Assembly (NCBI RefSeq): GCF_900110765.1
Contig: NZ_FOEO01000001.1
Location: forward strand, 310,001 to 374,000
From: Pseudomonas sp. NFACC02
GTDB lineage: Bacteria > Pseudomonadota > Gammaproteobacteria > Pseudomonadales > Pseudomonadaceae
DNA length: 64,000 bases
Reading direction: 5' to 3'
In this document: in pieces, positions 63,305 to 64,000 of the stretch
How positions within the stretch are numbered: position 1 is the stretch's first letter
How the letters are laid out: every line of letters begins with the position of its first letter
Translations under genes and position numbers: made by a program
The notes under the pieces: model-generated
Databases searched by the model: none
What the model was told of the DNA's origin: nothing
What the model saw: only the letters and a program-made list of their open reading frames with translations

Positions 63305-64000
63305 GCCTGCCGATCGAAAGGGATGCCGTCGTGATTGGCGGTGGCATCGTCGGCGCGTCCGCCGCGTTGTTTCTGGCCAGAAGCGGCCAGCGTGTGGCGT
63401 TGCTGGAGCGTGATTTTTTCGGCGCTCATTCCAGTGGCGTTAACTACGGCGGCGTGCGGCGCCAAGGCAGGCCGCTTTCGCAGTTGCCGCTGTCGCAAAG
63501 GGCCCACGCGATCTGGGGCCACCTGGAAAACCTGATCGGGATCGACGGCGAATACCTGCGCTCCGGCCATCTGAAGCTGGCACGCAGTGACAAGGACATG
63601 GCGGCGCTGGTGGCCTACGAGCAGGCGTCTCAAGGATTTGGACTGAACCTGCAATTGCTCGACCGCGACCAGTTGCGCGCCCGCTTCCCGTGGGCCGGTG
63701 ATGTGGCCGTAGGCGCCTCGCTGTGCGCCGATGACGGGCACGCGAACCCGCGCATCGTTTCACCGGCGTTTGCCCATGCCGCACGTCGAGCCGGTGCCGA
63801 CGTCTGCGAGCAGGCACCTGTGTCCGACGTCAGTCATGACGGCCATGGCTTCACCGTCCGCACGGCCAGCGGCCGGACCTTTCGCGCACCCTGGCTGCTG
63901 AATTGCGCAGGCGCATGGGCCGCGGCGCTGGCGGAACAGTTTGGCGAACCGGTACCGATGCGCTCGGGGCACCCCGCGATGCTGGTCACCGAACCGCTGC
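63301..64000 (+). CDS. FAD-dependent amine/opine oxidase beta subunit (OoxB/HcnC-like), 3' end outside window
   Basis: At least 233 residues of a DAO-family flavoprotein. The dinucleotide motif VVIGGGIVGASAALFLARSG is near 10-29 and ERDFFGAHSSGVNYGGVR follows. The gene runs off the window. It overlaps the alpha subunit by four bases, so the three subunits are translationally coupled. The amine-oxidising site should be in this subunit; the substrate could be an opine, a D-amino acid or hydroxyproline. Confidence 0.86.
   Translation, partial: MSLPIERDAVVIGGGIVGASAALFLARSGQRVALLERDFFGAHSSGVNYGGVRRQGRPLSQLPLSQRAHAIWGHLENLIGIDGEYLRSGHLKLARSDKDMAALVAYEQASQGFGLNLQLLDRDQLRARFPWAGDVAVGASLCADDGHANPRIVSPAFAHAARRAGADVCEQAPVSDVSHDGHGFTVRTASGRTFRAPWLLNCAGAWAAALAEQFGEPVPMRSGHPAMLVTEPL

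Overview
The window reads as chromosome of a fluorescent Pseudomonas, most likely the P. syringae group. The evidence is high-GC coding sequence, a 2-ketogluconate (kgu) operon with PtxS operators, Pseudomonas-type REP/REPIN repeats, and P. syringae-type type III secretion genes (hrpRS, the hrpZ operon, the hrpC operon and hrpH) with recognisable HrpL promoters. I could not run searches, so all family calls come from reading motifs.

Layout. 1-3.1 kb: the end of an alkA-like DNA glycosylase, a histidine phosphatase and an MFS carrier. 3.3-8.6 kb: ptxS, kguE, kguK, kguT and kguD, with two identical PtxS palindromes. 8.8-11.3 kb: a chemoreceptor and a DUF1652-type protein. 11.4-22.9 kb: half of an Hrp1-type T3SS on the minus strand, in the order hrpH, (AT-rich 1 kb gap), hrpR, hrpS, hrpA-hrpZ-hrpB-hrcJ-hrpD-hrpE, hrpF-hrpG-hrcC-hrpT-hrpV. 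The genes for the export apparatus, ATPase, C-ring and the sigma factor HrpL are absent, and no effector genes lie on either side.

23-27.1 kb: a GntR regulator, an IlvD/Edd sugar-acid dehydratase and an MFS carrier. 27.1-37.4 kb: an uncharacterised eleven-gene minus-strand catabolic cluster. It holds three 3-hydroxyisobutyrate-dehydrogenase-like enzymes, PrpD-like, SDR, metallo-hydrolase, double-CMD, cupin, MHS-type carrier, PcaC-like and aldehyde dehydrogenase genes. A NIPSNAP gene is divergent from it and a GntR gene lies nearby. A TTGT-N3-ACAG motif recurs at three points, one inside the spacer of the best promoter of the cluster. 38.9-44.9 kb: a GntR-controlled polar amino-acid ABC transporter with an additional PotF-like binding protein and a gamma-glutamyltransferase.

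45-51 kb: small stress/catabolic genes, a truncated LysR gene, a REP-rich tandem array, a YcaC-like hydrolase, and a Tat-exported amidohydrolase overlapping an ABM-domain membrane protein and a DoxX protein. 51.4-55.5 kb: a Ser-rich exported protein, a glucarate-dehydratase-like enzyme, its MFS carrier and a divergent LysR. 55.8-57.4 kb: a second chemoreceptor. 57.8 kb to the end: an IclR regulator, then PotABC-like transporter genes translationally coupled to a three-part opine-oxidase/HcnABC-like flavoenzyme whose last subunit runs off the window.

Overall the region joins a split plant-interaction secretion locus to a long run of sugar-acid, amino-acid and opine or amine catabolic modules, which fits a plant-associated life.
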